Shown here: piece by piece, positions 1 through 11,116 of the stretch
Numbering within the stretch: the stretch's first letter is position 1
Layout: the number at the start of each line of letters is the position of its first letter
From: Phaseolus vulgaris
Lineage: Eukaryota; Streptophyta; Magnoliopsida; Fabales; Fabaceae
Direction of reading: 5' to 3'
DNA length: 64,000 nt
Assembly (NCBI RefSeq): GCF_000499845.2
Contig: NC_023757.2
Location: forward strand, 38,919,162-38,983,161
Notes under the pieces: generated by a model
Seen by the model: the letters and a program-made list of their open reading frames with translations, nothing else
Databases searched by the model: none
Told to the model about the DNA's origin: nothing
Translations under genes and position numbers: made by a program

Positions 1-409
1 TTCATGGGATGTTTTCAAGTATATTTTAATGTTATCCTCGTCTACTTTACCAGAGTATTGTTTTGAAACACTTACTCATCTTTTTGATTAATCTCCATCT
101 ATATTGAATTGTTGTTAAGATACACTATTTGTTTGTTGGTTTGCATTTACGAGTTAAATTTCCAAAATTGGTCGAACGAGGGAAATTTAATTGACTTGAG
201 AACACACTTACTACTCCTAGTGGCAAAATCAATCATAAATATCTTCGCACAATTTTTGATAATAGTAAACCTGCCTTTTGTGTAAGGATGGATGAATGAA
301 CCATGTGCGTATATTCCTTGTTGGATCAAATTATTCAAGGCGAAACAATTATATGTTCCTACTCACTCAACATGCCATACCAATTCAAAGATACATGCCA
401 TACCAATTC
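1..409. other. AT-rich sequence upstream of LINE remnant
   Basis: No gene or clear repeat boundary is visible here. The right part (about 296-409) is open in the frame that enters the LINE endonuclease remnant, but its residues do not resemble the usual endonuclease core. It may be a very decayed LINE 5' portion or unrelated flanking DNA. Confidence 0.4.
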
Positions 410-680
410 ATAAAGAAGGTAGGGTTGTTTTACATCCCAAGAAGAAAATTCACTTGGTATAAACCGAACGGTACTATAAAGAGTAGAATTGACAGATTTC
501 TGGTTTCAAGAGAATGGTTGGAGACTTGACCAGACAGTAAATAGTATGTCTTGACTAGAATGATCTCTGATCACTATCCGTTGATCTTAAAAAACAAAAG
601 CTTTGATTGGGCATGAAGCCTTTTAGAACTTTAGATTTTTGTCAGCAAGATGCTAGCTTTAAAGAGTTTGTTAAATCTAA

Positions 681-1106
681 GTGAAATTCTTAAGATCTTC
701 AGGGATGTGGGGTGTTTGTAATGAAGAAAAATTAAAAAGGTTAAAAGTTGATCTTAAAGTTTGGAATAAAGAGGTGTTCGGTGACGTGAACCTGTATGAG
801 GCTGAGGTAAATAAAAAACTCCAAGAGTTGGACGAGAAAGACGACAATAGTGAGTTGAGTGAACCTGGGAGGATTGAGAGAAAGTCGTTACTTGCGAACC
901 TGAGTAGTAATAAGTTTAAACAAGAGGCAATTGCATTCCAAAAGGCTAGAAGTAAGTGGTTTAAACAGGGTGATATGAATACAAAATATTTTCATTCAGT
1001 GATCAAATGGAGAAGGAGTAACAATGGAATAAATGGGTTAATGGAAAGCGATGTCTGTTACGAGGAACCAGAGATTATTAAAGGAAAAGGTAAAAGTTTT
1101 CTTTGA
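681..1106 (+). pseudogene. LINE ORF2 fragment: linker between endonuclease and reverse transcriptase
   Basis: A 141-codon open stretch inside the LINE. It contains the recognisable plant LINE segment between endonuclease and RT (KVWNKEVFGDV near the N-terminus, then FQKARSKWFKQGDMNTKYFH). In an intact element this would be internal to one ~1300-residue ORF2 protein. Here it begins at a chance methionine and ends at a stop produced by frame loss. It has no independent function. Confidence 0.85.
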
Positions 1107-1187
1107 AAACAGGTTTAGAAGAGACGATGGTTTAAAGGTGAGGTTAGAAAACATGTTGTTTAATACTCTAGATGAGGGGATAATGTT

Positions 1188-2094
1188 ATGCTAATGGGTG
1201 GTTTCAAGGAAGTTGAGATAAAGGAAGCAGTTTGGGAGTGTGAAGGGTCTAAAAGCCCGGGCCTTAATGGCTACAACTTTGGATTCATTAAAGTATTTTG
1301 GGAGACGCTAAAGAATGATATAGTAAAAGCAGTTCATAATTTTTCGAGAAGTAAGAGATTGGTAAGATATTTAAATGCTTCTTTCATTTCTTTGGTACCG
1401 AAGGTCTCTAATCCTACATCTTAAGTGAATTTAGACCTATCTTCCTGGTAGGCTGCCTGTATAAAATTGTAGCTAAGATCTTGTCAAAGAGGTGAAAGAG
1501 AGTTCAACATAAAGTAATTGACCAAAGAGAGTCTGTGTTCTTAGAGGGGAGGGGTCTTTTGAATAGTGTCTTTATTGCTAACAAGACTTTAGAAGAGGTT
1601 AAGAGGAAGAAAGATAAATGCTTGTTCTTAAAAATGGATTACGAAAGCTTATGATTTACTCAACTGGGATTTTCTTTTCTATATGCTAGGAAAGCTAGGC
1701 TTTTGCAACAAATGGCCAGAATGCATTAAGGCATGCCTTGAATCGTCGTCGGTATCGATTTTTGGTGAATGGGAGTCCTGCAACTGAGTTCAGTATGGGC
1801 AAGGGACTTAGACAATGTGAGCCTCAATCACCTTTCTTGTTCCTCATTGTGGCTGAGGGGTTAGCTCAGGTGGTCAAGTAGGCAGTGACAAAAGGAATTT
1901 TGCAAAGTGTGGAAGTTGGTGAGAAGAATATAAAGGTCAATATGCTACACTTTGCAAATGATACTCTGTTCTTTTGTAAAGATAGTACCCAAAATATAAT
2001 GGCTTTGAAAGCAATGTTATGCTGCTTCGAACTAGCATTAGGGCTTAAAGTGAATTTCTCTAAAAGTAGGTTAGGTGGAGTGGGTATAAAATGT
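1188..2094 (+). pseudogene. LINE reverse transcriptase remnant
   Basis: RT palm and finger motifs can be followed across several frames. KSPGLNGYNFGFIKVFWE lies at about 1248-1300 (the family usually has KSPGPDG). RPIFLVGCLYKIVAKIL lies at about 1434-1485. A QRESVFLEGRGLL block is at about 1525, KMDYES (normally K.DYEKAYD) at about 1632, FLVNGSPATEF at about 1760, and the FANDTLFF box at about 1948. The change from the expected FADD box and the multiple stops make it non-functional. The reading continues after the insertion at 2095-3132. Confidence 0.85.
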
Positions 2095-3132
2095 TAGAAT
2101 ATATGGCCTTAAACGAGAGGGGGGTGAATTATTTATGAAAGATTTTCGCAAACTTTGAAGATATAATGAAGTTCAAAACAGAATCACAGATATAGAAATC
2201 CAGAAAGCAATAAATAAAAAACTATTTAAGTTGATTATCAGAAAATCAACCGGTTGTTTTTGCAATTCAATTGGTTGCTTATATCAGCAGAATTAAAAAC
2301 AACTTAAAAGCAGAATTTAAATGAGTTTAGAGTAAGAGAAAAACACACAAGCAATTTATGCTGATTCACTCTTATCCCAAGAGCTACATCCAGTCCCCAG
2401 AAACCACTGAGTATCTACTATGCAATCAAAATCCAGATTACAAACACACCACCAAAGGAGTGACCACAAGTCACACACTTCCTTTGGCACACAAACACCA
2501 CAGAAATCATAACACCCTCTGATTCTGCACTTACACACAAGTATTCAGAAATACAAGAGATACAGATAGGATTACACCTGATGAAGATCAAATCAAAAGA
2601 TTATACCAATCCTATTCCACTTCTTTGAGAAAACCCAAAATCTTGAAAACTCAAATCTGTGTTCACACTTTCACAAATGTCTCGAAACTGTTATCAAACT
2701 TTAAGAGAGTATAACAATCTCTTTAAATACTACAAAAGTTGTTAAAAACATTTAAAACTGATTTGCAAACATAACATAAATTTTGTTATGGATTTTCAAC
2801 AAACAATCAGTTGAATTCATGAAACAAACGATTGAATTGGTTTGACAGCAAAGTCAACCAAGTCAAACAGCTTCAAACCCTTTTCAAAAACTTCTAAGTA
2901 TCAAACAACCAATTGAAACGACAAAACAAAAGGTTGTTTTTCCACTTCTTCGTAAACATTCTTTTTCAAAAAGGTTTTGATTCCAAACTGTTTTAGATTC
3001 AAACAAAGAGTGGATTACACATCATTCTACCCAAAACCCACCCACACAAGCAGCAACTCCAGCCTTCCATCAAACACCATGGATTTGGAGACATCAAAGC
3101 TTCATCATCCTTGATCAACATAAACTTGTCAC
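2095..3132 (+). mobile_element. ~1.04 kb non-coding retroelement derivative inserted in the LINE
   Basis: The LINE reading frame stops making sense at about 2095 and resumes at about 3140 (LNCDVVQSSFKYL). The inserted block starts TAGAATATATGGCCTTAAAC and contains several copies of a CAACCGGTTG/CAATTGAA-type motif. It ends near a segment (GATTTGGAGACATCAAAGC) that recurs in reverse orientation at about 42185-42215. A six-base AAATGT occurs at both junctions (2089-2094 and 3133-3138), consistent with a target duplication. There is no coding capacity. It is probably a deletion derivative of the larger element at 39.5-42.7 kb. Confidence 0.65.
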
Positions 3133-3138
3133 AAATGT

Positions 3139-3675
3139 GTAATCATGCGTTTATGCTCAACTGTGACGTAGTGCAGTCTTCTTTCAAGTATCTGTGAATG
3201 GAGATAAAAGGTAATAACAAAAGGATCAACTTTTGGGAAGGTATTATTGAGAAGATCAAGAAAATGTTAGACAAATGGAAAGGGAAGTTTTTATCGTTAG
3301 AAGGGAGGATTTTCTTACTTAGATTTGTTCTAACTTCTCTCTCCCTTTTCTATATGTCATTTTTCAAGATGCCAACGTCGACTGTTAACACAATTAAGAG
3401 AGTTCAGAGGAAGTTTAATAATGCCTTACTAGGAAAATGGATTTGGTGTTTTTTCAGGCTGAGTCAGGGGGATCTTTGGAAGGAAGTTTTAGATTCAAGT
3501 ACGAAAGATAGAGAGATCTAAAAAATAATGTAAGGAATCATAAAGAATCTTTATGGTGAGGGAACTGAAGAATATATGGTTTATGGATGATTGGGAGAAT
3601 AACTTTAAAAACAAATTTAAATGGATTGTAGGAGATGGTCAAAATATAAAGATCTGGAATGATAAATGGATTGGT
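3139..3675 (+). pseudogene. LINE ORF2 C-terminal fragment after the insertion
   Basis: The first residues, LNCDVVQSSFKYL, match the LNCEVMKIHFKYL segment of the second LINE at about 50200. They are followed by INFWEGIIEKIKKMLDKWKGKFLSLEGR, FKMPTSTVNTIKRVQRKF, LLGKWIWC and GDGQNIKIWNDKWIG. Together these show that the LINE continues on the far side of the insertion. Several stops interrupt it. Confidence 0.8.
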
Positions 3676-3689
3676 TATAAACATCATAA

Positions 3690-3860
3690 ATATTATTAAA
3701 TATTTTTTAGATTATATCCGTATGTAGTGTAAATTATAAAAAAAAAATATTGTTACATACGAATAAAATCCGTATGTAACTTATTTCAAATTTAACAAAA
3801 AAATAACTAAAAATGTTACATATCATATGTAATTTATTAAAAATTTAATTAAAAGAAATT
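3690..3860. repeat. AT-rich repeat with short hairpin
   Basis: At about 3750-3780 GTTACATACG and CGTATGTAAC face each other as a 10-bp inverted repeat with a 9-base loop. Further 'atatgtaa' copies follow on both sides. This looks like an end or internal part of a small inverted-repeat element with undefined limits. Confidence 0.45.
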
Positions 3861-4185
3861 GTAACTTATTTAAAATTTAATTTAAAAAATAACAAATAAT
3901 AATATTAATAATATTTATAATATTAACAATATTGAATAATATTAACAATACTTAATAATATTAACAATATTTAATAATAATGAATATTATTAATATTAAT
4001 AATATTAATGATGTTTATAATATTAATAATTTTTTATAATATTTAATAATATTAAGAATTTTATAATATTAATAATATTAACAATATTTAATAATATTAA
4101 TAATATTAAGAGTAATTAAGAATATTAATAATATAATTGATATTAATAATATTTATATTATCAATAATCTATACCTATATATAAA
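3861..4185. repeat. ATT/AAT-rich degenerate tandem repeat
   Basis: About 320 bases made almost entirely of A and T, built from imperfect copies of 'aataatattaacaatatt'. It is a low-complexity microsatellite/minisatellite tract. Confidence 0.8.
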
Positions 4186-5334
4186 GGAGATTTTCCATTA
4201 TAACCGCCACTTTTTAGTGTACACATTTTTTTTCGATTCTACCCTTATTTAATATATCTCATTTTATTAATACAATGAAGTATTTTGTCATTTCATATGA
4301 ATTAATTAAAAAAATAAAATTATTTTTAAATTTTTAAATTAATATTAATGTACAATTTTTATATAACTCTCTCACTCTTCGCTTAATTCCTTATTTTAAG
4401 GCAACAAGAAGAAAAAGAGAGTATTAATAATATAAATGATATTATTAATTATATTTATATTATTAATAATGATAATAAGTATAATAAAAATCATAATATG
4501 ACAAACAAACTTATATGGTATAGTGGTTAAAACTTCTTTAGTAACTCAGTACGTTCTTTATCAATTTTGTTTTTATTTTTAATATATACTTTTTGGTATA
4601 TATAAGAGACTAATACGTAGCCTAGTTTTTTTTATGAGGGTGAAACATTCCTTAAATGATAAAATTTAATTTAAATCATTCTTAGCCGATCAAAAAATAT
4701 ATATTCTTCTCAATTAATCAATTTGAAAATTCTCTTAAAATAGTAAACATAAGTTCAATAATAAATTCTAGAATTTCCCTAAAATCAAATGAATTCATCT
4801 CATTTAAATCAACACTAGATATAAAAGAAAAACATAACACACATTTTAACTAAATATACCCTAAAGGAAAAACATAACAACTAAAAAAAAATAAAAATTC
4901 ACTTATAAAAGAAATCTTCAATTTAAGATGAGACTAATGGTTTCTTACTGCAAAAAAGTTCTAACATGTATACTAGATATTATTTTTCTGTTATAGGAAA
5001 TTTGAAACTACAAATGATTTTATAAAATTCAAACTATGTTGTTACATGATCCTAATAATCCTCAATACTTACATAAACTATGGTGTACATTGAATGTTAT
5101 AACCACACTTAAAGCTTTTTCTGTTGTTGCTTATTACAATAATATATCAATTTTAAAAACTTTATTTATTTAACTAATAATCAAGTTTTTTTAATAGATT
5201 TAATGAAGAACTAATTATTTAAGATAAATTGAATGAATATTATATGACAATGAAATAGATTTATCATCATAGACATTGCATACATTCATAATAATATAAG
5301 AATAAAAGTAATTTATAATTCATAATAATTTACA
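4186..5334. other. AT-rich intergenic sequence
   Basis: No reading frame, RNA gene or bounded repeat was recognised. At 4515-4525 'tggtatagtgg' fits a pol III A-box by chance, but no B-box follows. Confidence 0.6.
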
Positions 5335-5572
5335 TTCTAAAGTTAGTAGCTACCAAGGTTTTAGTTACTCATTACTTTAAATGCTAAAGTTGGTAGTTAA
5401 AACATTGGTATCTAACTAGATATCAATTTAGAAACTAGTTTATAAATTTTATTAACAATAGAAAATACTTTAGATAAAAAAATAAATTAGACTCTAAAAT
5501 AGTATATAATTTTGTCAATATAGTAACTATTTTTTTTAAAAAAAATTAGTTTAATAATTTTCTTGTAGTGAA
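5335..5572. mobile_element. CACTA-type MITE remnant (right end)
   Basis: It contains phrases shared with the well-bounded copy at 48990-49372 ('taccaaggttttagttac', 'ggtatctaactagatatcaatttagaaac') and ends TTTTCTTGTAGTG at 5572. The left end is too eroded to place. Confidence 0.6.
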
Positions 5573-6174
5573 AAAATAAATAATCCTATATAATAGGAAA
5601 AGAGAGTTACTGGTTTAAAAAGAAAAAAAAAAGGATTTAAAATATCATGAAAATATAACAATTTAAGTTTTTTTGAATTACAATAAAATTTTTATAAATA
5701 GACTTTAATTAAAACATTTTAGTGTCCAAAGAGGATAAGTAAAGATTGTCAAGTAAATATGCAAAAGGAGAGGAGAAGAAAAATAGTGACAAAGATACTC
5801 CTACATTACAACAAAACATGACAATTATGAAGATGCAAAACAAAGGCAAAACAAATCTTAAATGACTTCAAAAAATATTGAAAAGAAAGAATGAGAAGTA
5901 TAGAGAGGGTGTAGAAGACACTTAAAGAGCAACAATGATCTTTTTTAATTGTGGGGCTCCTCATGATTGTATGGGTTGTAGCTTCTTTTGCAGTTTTTTT
6001 TATGTAATTTTATATTTAAGATTTTAAGGACAATTTTGTGTGTGTTGTTGTGTATATTTGTAGAGTAGGGGATTGGCTAGGGAATGTTGATGGTAGGTTT
6101 TTTGAGATTATGTGGATAAATAACATGTGCCATGTTCTATTTTATTATTTTATAATAGAGTTGAGCATTTTTAA
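5573..6174. other. Intergenic sequence
   Basis: No gene was recognised. A purine-rich stretch (about 5760-5940) is followed by a T/G-rich stretch, with no sustained ORF. Confidence 0.55.
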
Positions 6175-6845
6175 AATGTCTCATATTTATTTATTTAATT
6201 TGTAAATTTTATTAATAATAGAAACTACTTTAGATACTGTACCGGTATAGTCGAATCATGACGTATCTTGGTCTCCCTGACCGAGATGACCGAGACACAC
6301 GCTGACGTGTCTCAGTCTACTTGGCTGAGCTGGCTGACACACCACGCTCGACCAGACGGACTGACACGTATAACCATTAATGCTCAAACTAAGGTTAGTG
6401 AAGTTAAACTAACATTAAGAATTAGGTAATGCTATCCTAACCAACAAGGTAAACCCATTAAAATAATATAAATAACACACTTTTCAAGAAGAAAGGTACG
6501 TCATTTATTACTGTGCACCTACCCGAGTGTCGATCACCCGCTTTACTGACTTGAGCGTCAGAGTGTCTTTTGCAGGTACCTCCCTCATTTGGCATTCACC
6601 CGAAATCGAGAGCCGAAGGAGAAACATGAAGGCGAGAAAGATCCCAATGAAGCCCTAGCAAGTTGTCCGACTGAAGGAGGAAGACGAAGACTTCAATAGT
6701 TCTCTAGGTCCCATTTCCCTAAAAAGAACATATACTAATAATTTTTTTAGTCTTTTAAATAGTATTTAATTTAGTTAATAAATTAACTAATTATTTTTTA
6801 TCTTTAAAATTCATTTTTATTTAATTATTTTCTTGTATTGTAATT
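6175..6845. mobile_element. CACTA-type MITE remnant, split by a solo LTR
   Basis: The left part ('attaataatagaaactactttagata') and right part ('actaataattttttt...tttaatttagttaataaattaac...ttattttcttgtattg') join into one copy of the same family seen at 17.1-17.4 and 48.9-49.4 kb once the LTR at 6238-6730 is removed. Confidence 0.7.
6238..6730. mobile_element. 493-bp solo LTR, probably Ty3/gypsy type
   Basis: It begins TGTACCGG and ends AAGAACA (TG...CA). It is flanked by GATAC (6233-6237) and TATAC (6731-6735), a five-base target duplication with one change. The flanks join into a known MITE sequence, which confirms the ends independently. Internally there is a TATA-like AATATAAATAACAC at about 6464 and a 'ttgagcgtcagagtgtcttttgcaggtacc' region (about 6552-6582) typical of legume gypsy LTRs. 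No second LTR or internal domain is present. Confidence 0.8.
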
Positions 6846-6963
6846 TTAGTGATGACTATTTTAATAACTTGCAAGATAATTCCTTCTTAGTTGATGTAAT
6901 ATCATATTAGTAACTTCAAACTTCAGGCTTAACTTCCTTATTTATTGCCTAGACATACACACA

Positions 6964-7026
6964 CTTACCATCCTTATACTTGTCTTAACATGTTACTTAC
7001 CATCCTTATACTTGTCTTAACATGTT
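6964..7026. repeat. 32-bp direct duplication
   Basis: CTTACCATCCTTATACTTG and the bases that follow occur twice in a row with a 32-base period. This is a recent-looking tandem duplication. Confidence 0.85.
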
Positions 7027-7169
7027 CTGTCAATTTTTTATTCATATAGATTAAGTGGTAAAATAAATAATACCCCATCCACTTTATATTCTTAAAGAAT
7101 TGATTAAATGTGTGTGTCATTTTGATTATGAATCCATGTGACATTATGATGCTTTTTTTTTTTTGTTAT

Positions 7170-7376
7170 TTACTCCTCTCTTTTTTTTAATGCAAATGAA
7201 ACATTTAACTCTAAGCATATATTTGTTTCCAACGATCCATTATAACTAAGGAAAGTGTACGGATCAGTATCGGATGAGTCAACACTTGGTCTTGGAGATC
7301 GACCGAACTTATCAAAAATAGCAGTGAAAGCAGTTGCAAGAACTCCTTGAGAATCAGGGCCACATTCCATTAAAAT
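7170..7376 (-). pseudogene. Unrecognised exon-like fragment
   Basis: Read on the - strand, 7376 to about 7235 encodes a protein-like sequence (MECGPDSQGVLATAFTAIF, then DKFGRSPRPSVDSSDTDPY) with more G+C than its surroundings and no stop for about 45 residues. It then runs into low-complexity AT sequence. I do not recognise the family. It borders a Tourist-like MITE at 7383. It could be a captured or orphan exon, or a chance reading of LTR sequence on the opposite strand. Confidence 0.35.
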
Positions 7377-7382
7377 CGGTTA

Positions 7383-8018
7383 CGGCTTGTTTGTTTCTAG
7401 GCGGAGAATGGCGAAGAAAATTAAAGTGTAGGGAAAGTTGGAAAAACGAAAAAATAGATGTATAAAAACACGAAAAACGAGACAATTTTTTCGTTTAAAA
7501 CTTTCTCTTCCTTTGTGAAGAGATTGGCAGGGAAAGTGGATTTATATTGATTTTGTTTTAAAAAATTAATAAACTACATACTGATTATATATATATGTAA
7601 ATTATATTTTAATATATATTAAATTTATAATTTATTTATTAATTATTAAAATTAATTTGTATATTATAATAAAATAAATAATAAATAAAAGATTAATTTT
7701 AATTATTAATACGTTTTTTTATTATTTTTTTAATTTATTTTAATTCTAATATATATTTCTAAATTCTTTTATATTAAATTATTTTATAATTTTTTAAAAA
7801 TTTATTATTTATCAAATTTGTAAACTTCTATTTTATACATTTAAAAAATCTTTCACAATATCACATCAATTACAAACTTCAATAAACATTCCTCACAAAT
7901 CTACTCTAACATACTCCAATAAACATTCCTCACAAATCTACTCTAACATACTCCAATCCAAACAACTTCACTTTCCTCTCAAATCATTTCAAATCCCCTC
8001 TCCAATCCAAACACACCC
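7383..8018. mobile_element. Tourist-like (PIF/Harbinger-type) MITE, copy 1
   Basis: 636 bp. The left end is CGGCTTGTTTGTTTCTAGG. The right end is CTCCAATCCAAACACACCC, whose reverse complement begins GGGTGTGTTTGGATTGGAG. Flanks are TTA at 7380-7382 and 8019-8021, the three-base target duplication expected of this superfamily. The internal sequence is AT-rich and non-coding, with a 30-base duplicated phrase ('caataaacattcctcacaaatctactctaa', about 7880-7950). Confidence 0.75.
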
Positions 8019-8345
8019 TTAATGTTCCGGAAAATCAGGGAACCTCCCTAGACATCAGTTAATATTGATATTTGATTGATTCGACCCATCACAACATAGG
8101 GTCCATGACCAAACACTATAAATAAACCATCTACAAATGAGTAATATACGCTTTTGATCAGTTCATAATATATTCTCTGAATATTGAGCACTTACTTGAT
8201 CGTCGAAGTATCTTTAGCATGTCAACCCCGTCCGAGCGTCAACAAATTGAGGAACAAGTCTTAGTCTTAAGGAGTAAAGTATTGAAGAGTAAAAGAGCGA
8301 CCAAACGGCCAACACCAACAACAATTGTTACTATCAAATTCATAT
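8019..8345. mobile_element. LTR-like remnant
   Basis: It contains CACTATAAATAAACC (about 8114) followed about 100 bases later by 'cttacttgatcgtcgaagtatctttagcatgtcaaccccg', which resembles the 'cttgagcgtcagagtgtcttttgcaggtacc' region of the solo LTR at 6238-6730. Ends could not be set. Confidence 0.5.
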
Positions 8346-8619
8346 ACTATCTAGGCTCACTTTTTCTATAAAAGTAGAGAAAGTAAGACGCGAAATAGAG
8401 TCATTTGCTTCTACTTATATGCGCTAAAATGCACAAATGAAAACTAGAAAAATGTGTGAATATTTTCTCCCTCGCCCATAAGTAAAGGAGGAGAAACATT
8501 TGACAATAACTAATTTGCCCTTTCACCATAATATTATATATATATATATACATATTAATATAAAAACATGTATAATTAAAACAATAATAAAAACATATAT
8601 TGGACAATATGTTTAACTA

Positions 8620-9035
8620 AGGGAAAATGAAATTATTAATAAAAATAAATTTTATGTAACTTTAATACTTATTTTATTATGAATATATTAAAAATTAATA
8701 CATAGTGTTAAGATCAATATATTGAAATCTTTTATAATAATTTCTATTCAAATTTTATTTAATTTTATCAAATTGTATTTTCAACATCTTTGTACGTATC
8801 CTCAATGTTAAATCAGGATATTTTTGTAAACTTGCATTTTAAATCTTTTATAAAAATTAAAATTTTTCTTACAACCATCACATCACTCACAAACCTTAAT
8901 AAGTTTTTCTCACAAATCCACTATACATACCTTAATCCAATAAACCTCACTTTCTTCACATTTTCCTTTCAAATCTTCACACATCGACTCCCTCAAATCC
9001 TCGTAAATTCACTCACCAATCTAAACATATCATAA
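8620..9035. mobile_element. Tourist-like MITE remnant, copy 2
   Basis: The right half (about 8868-9032) follows copy 1: 'catcacatcactcacaaaccttaataa', 'cttaatccaataaacctcactttc', and the end 'caccaatctaaacatat'. The left end is not identifiable. The open frame across it is an artefact of low stop density. Confidence 0.55.
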
Positions 9036-10010
9036 AAGAAAGAATATGACATCATTACTTTAAACCCTTACATAACTCTATGCTTACTAGCAAGGTGTTT
9101 ACAATAACAAAGGCATTTCAAGCTTTCTTAGCCTAACCTAGATATCTTGTTAGACTCATTTCATACCTCATAGTACAGACATAATATTTTATTAATTTTT
9201 AATTTATGTATGCTTGTTGTAAACGAATGAAATTATTGTTTATTTTGCAGCAACGTCATCTTGCAAATAGAATCCTCCAAGAAAGAAGCATTTTTTAATA
9301 ATCATATTACTTCATTATTAGAGGTTGTTGTGGCCATAGGTACAAACCTGATAGAGGTTTTATGGGATGCTGCTATATTTTTCAAGAACAATGACATTCC
9401 ATTATACATATACATGTGAGATGTGTTAGAGCTTGCAATAGAGAACCAATAACTAAATATATCAGTTCTTCAGTTATAGATGATGTAAGTGTGAGAATTA
9501 TTATTATTTAATTTTACTTATTTATTATTAATTATGCTTTAAATGATTACCTTTAGGTACATGTTTGGACTACGTGTTAATGGGGTGATCGCTTCATTTT
9601 CACAATAAAATTAAAATAGTTCAGATCGTCTAACGCCATGTTAGACCGTTTAACATAAAAAAAAAATATGATAGTATAGATATTGTAAGATGACCCTTAC
9701 TAGACTCCCAACGAAAACGTAATAGTAAATACAATTGATTAGCATTTAAAACTTTATCTCGAAGCAAATTTTAGAAATAAAAGTAAAGATAAAAGGAGGT
9801 TTTTGAGATTTTACGCAGAAAAGTAAAATAGGCGCTTAAAAAAAATAAAGAAAACAGATTGACTCTCAAGTTCATTTAACAGACAACTTACCACCAATTT
9901 TCCTAAGATTAACATCCTTTGAATTCTCTCATAGAGTCAAACTTAATCAAAGAACTACCAATCAAATTGAATAGAATTGTATCAACAAAACAAATGTTTA
10001 TTAACATATA
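9036..10010. other. Intergenic sequence with one possible decayed exon
   Basis: About 9249-9488 reads like spliced-gene debris: TTTTGCAG at 9245, then a less AT-rich stretch containing 'caacgtcatcttgcaaatag', then GATGATGTAAGT at 9480 as a possible donor. No frame is open throughout and I do not recognise the product. The remainder is AT-rich with nothing supported. Confidence 0.3.
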
Positions 10011-10018
10011 TTTAGCAT

Positions 10019-11116
10019 TAGGGATGGAAATGCGAGGTGGGCCATGTAGACCGATTCGTGACCCTCTACTAAAAAGTGCAGGGTAGACTAGCTATTCTAG
10101 TTTGTTGTCCCGCTTAGGCCCGTCCCGCATAACCCGCAGCCCGTGCGGGCCAACAGTGAGACGGGACGGGTTAGTCCATTGGCCTGCGTAAATAAAAAAA
10201 TAATTATTTATTTTTTCTACAAAAAAGAATCATATCTTGTTGGAGATCCCACATCGACTAGAGATTAAAGCCTTTCATTGTATATAAGTGGGTGCAAACC
10301 TCAACTCTATGAGCCGGTTTTATGGGGTTGAGTTAGGCTTAAAGTTCACTTTGTAATATGGTATCATAGCCATTTCGAGCCTATCCTAGCGAGTGTTTGT
10401 GTTGGGCCTATCGTGCCACCCGCTATCGGGCCGCTATCGGACCACCCAAAATATATAGTCCCACGCACGAGTTGGCAGTCTCGACGTAAGGGAGTGTGTT
10501 GGAGATCCCACATCGACTAGAGATTAGAGCCTTTAATAATATATAAATGGGTGCAAACCTCACTCCATTGAGCCGGTTTTATGGGGTTGAGTTAGGCTTA
10601 AAGTCCACTTTGTAATATATCTCATTCACACATTATTATTGTAGTGTGACCTTTATTTTATTTTAAAAAAAAATTGATATACCAAAAAAGGTATATTTAA
10701 TTTTAATCATTTAAAGAAATTAATATTAAAAATGAGAGTGAATTTAGTTTTAAGTAAAAAATTTACACTTAAAATTTGTTAATGAAAAAATAATATAAAG
10801 AATATATTTCATTAAAATATTTTGTAACAAACTTTGATAAGATACTCTCATACATTTAAATACATATAGAAGGAAAATATTTGCAAAACAAATCTTTAAT
10901 TATTTTTAATCAAACTTTCTAACAACCATCATACTTGGATGCCTTTATATATTTTTATTTTAATTGAATGAATTAAAAAAATGAAATTTTAATTTTTCAC
11001 CAACAGAAATATTTTTTTTATAATTAATGAAATTTTAATTTTAATTTAAAAAAAATAAAATTTCTTATGTAGGCTACCTCTTATGCGGGACGGATCAACT
11101 CGTATTGTCACCCCTA
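10019..11116. mobile_element. hAT-like non-autonomous element
   Basis: The left end is TAGGGATGGAAATGCGA. The right end is TCGTATTGTCACCCCTA, whose reverse complement is TAGGGGTGACAATACGA. The flanking eight bases are TTTAGCAT (10011-10018) and TTTGGCTT (11117-11124), matching at six positions, which fits an old hAT 8-bp duplication. GC-rich ends surround an AT-rich middle. A TRIM (10238-10617) sits inside; without it the element is about 0.7 kb. There is no transposase. Confidence 0.7.
10238..10617 (+). mobile_element. TRIM retrotransposon, copy 1 (complete, nested in hAT-like element)
   Basis: Terminal-repeat retrotransposon in miniature, 380 bp. Two 121-bp direct LTRs (10238-10358 and 10497-10617) both start TGTTGGAGATCCCACATCG and end TTTGTAATA. 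Right after the first comes TGGTATCATAGCC, one base off the usual initiator-Met tRNA primer site TGGTATCAGAGCC. A purine-rich GTAAGGGAGTG precedes the second LTR. The flanks TATCT (10233-10237 and 10618-10622) are a perfect five-base target duplication. The LTRs differ from each other at several positions, so it is older than the copy at 59.2 kb. It has no coding capacity and would depend on proteins from another element. Confidence 0.93.

Larger units (their letters stand above)
410..3675 (+). mobile_element. Decayed L1-type LINE (non-LTR retrotransposon), split by an insertion
   Basis: This is a plant L1-like ORF2 in pieces. Blocks in order: the end of the endonuclease domain (KFTWYKPNGTIKSRIDRFL, then ISDHYPL, about 445-590); the linker (KWFKQGDMNTKYFHSVIKW, about 955-1010); reverse transcriptase from about 1190 (EAVWECEGSKSPGLNGYNF, then RPI..LVGCLYKIVAKIL and KGLRQ); the catalytic box at about 1950, reading FANDTLFF; and after a ~1 kb insertion the block FKYL...FWEGIIEKIKKMLDKWKGK. 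It ends near WIVGDGQNIKIWNDKWIG at about 3670, without the zinc-finger 3' part. Stops and frameshifts lie throughout, and one catalytic aspartate is replaced by asparagine (FADD expected, FAND seen). It is dead. The 3' truncation joins AT-rich repeat DNA. Confidence 0.88.

Noticed and set aside
4510..4560. tRNA or SINE promoter: 'tggtatagtgg' fits the A-box consensus
   Set aside because: No B-box within the needed distance and no foldable cloverleaf; the match is short enough to be chance in this sequence.
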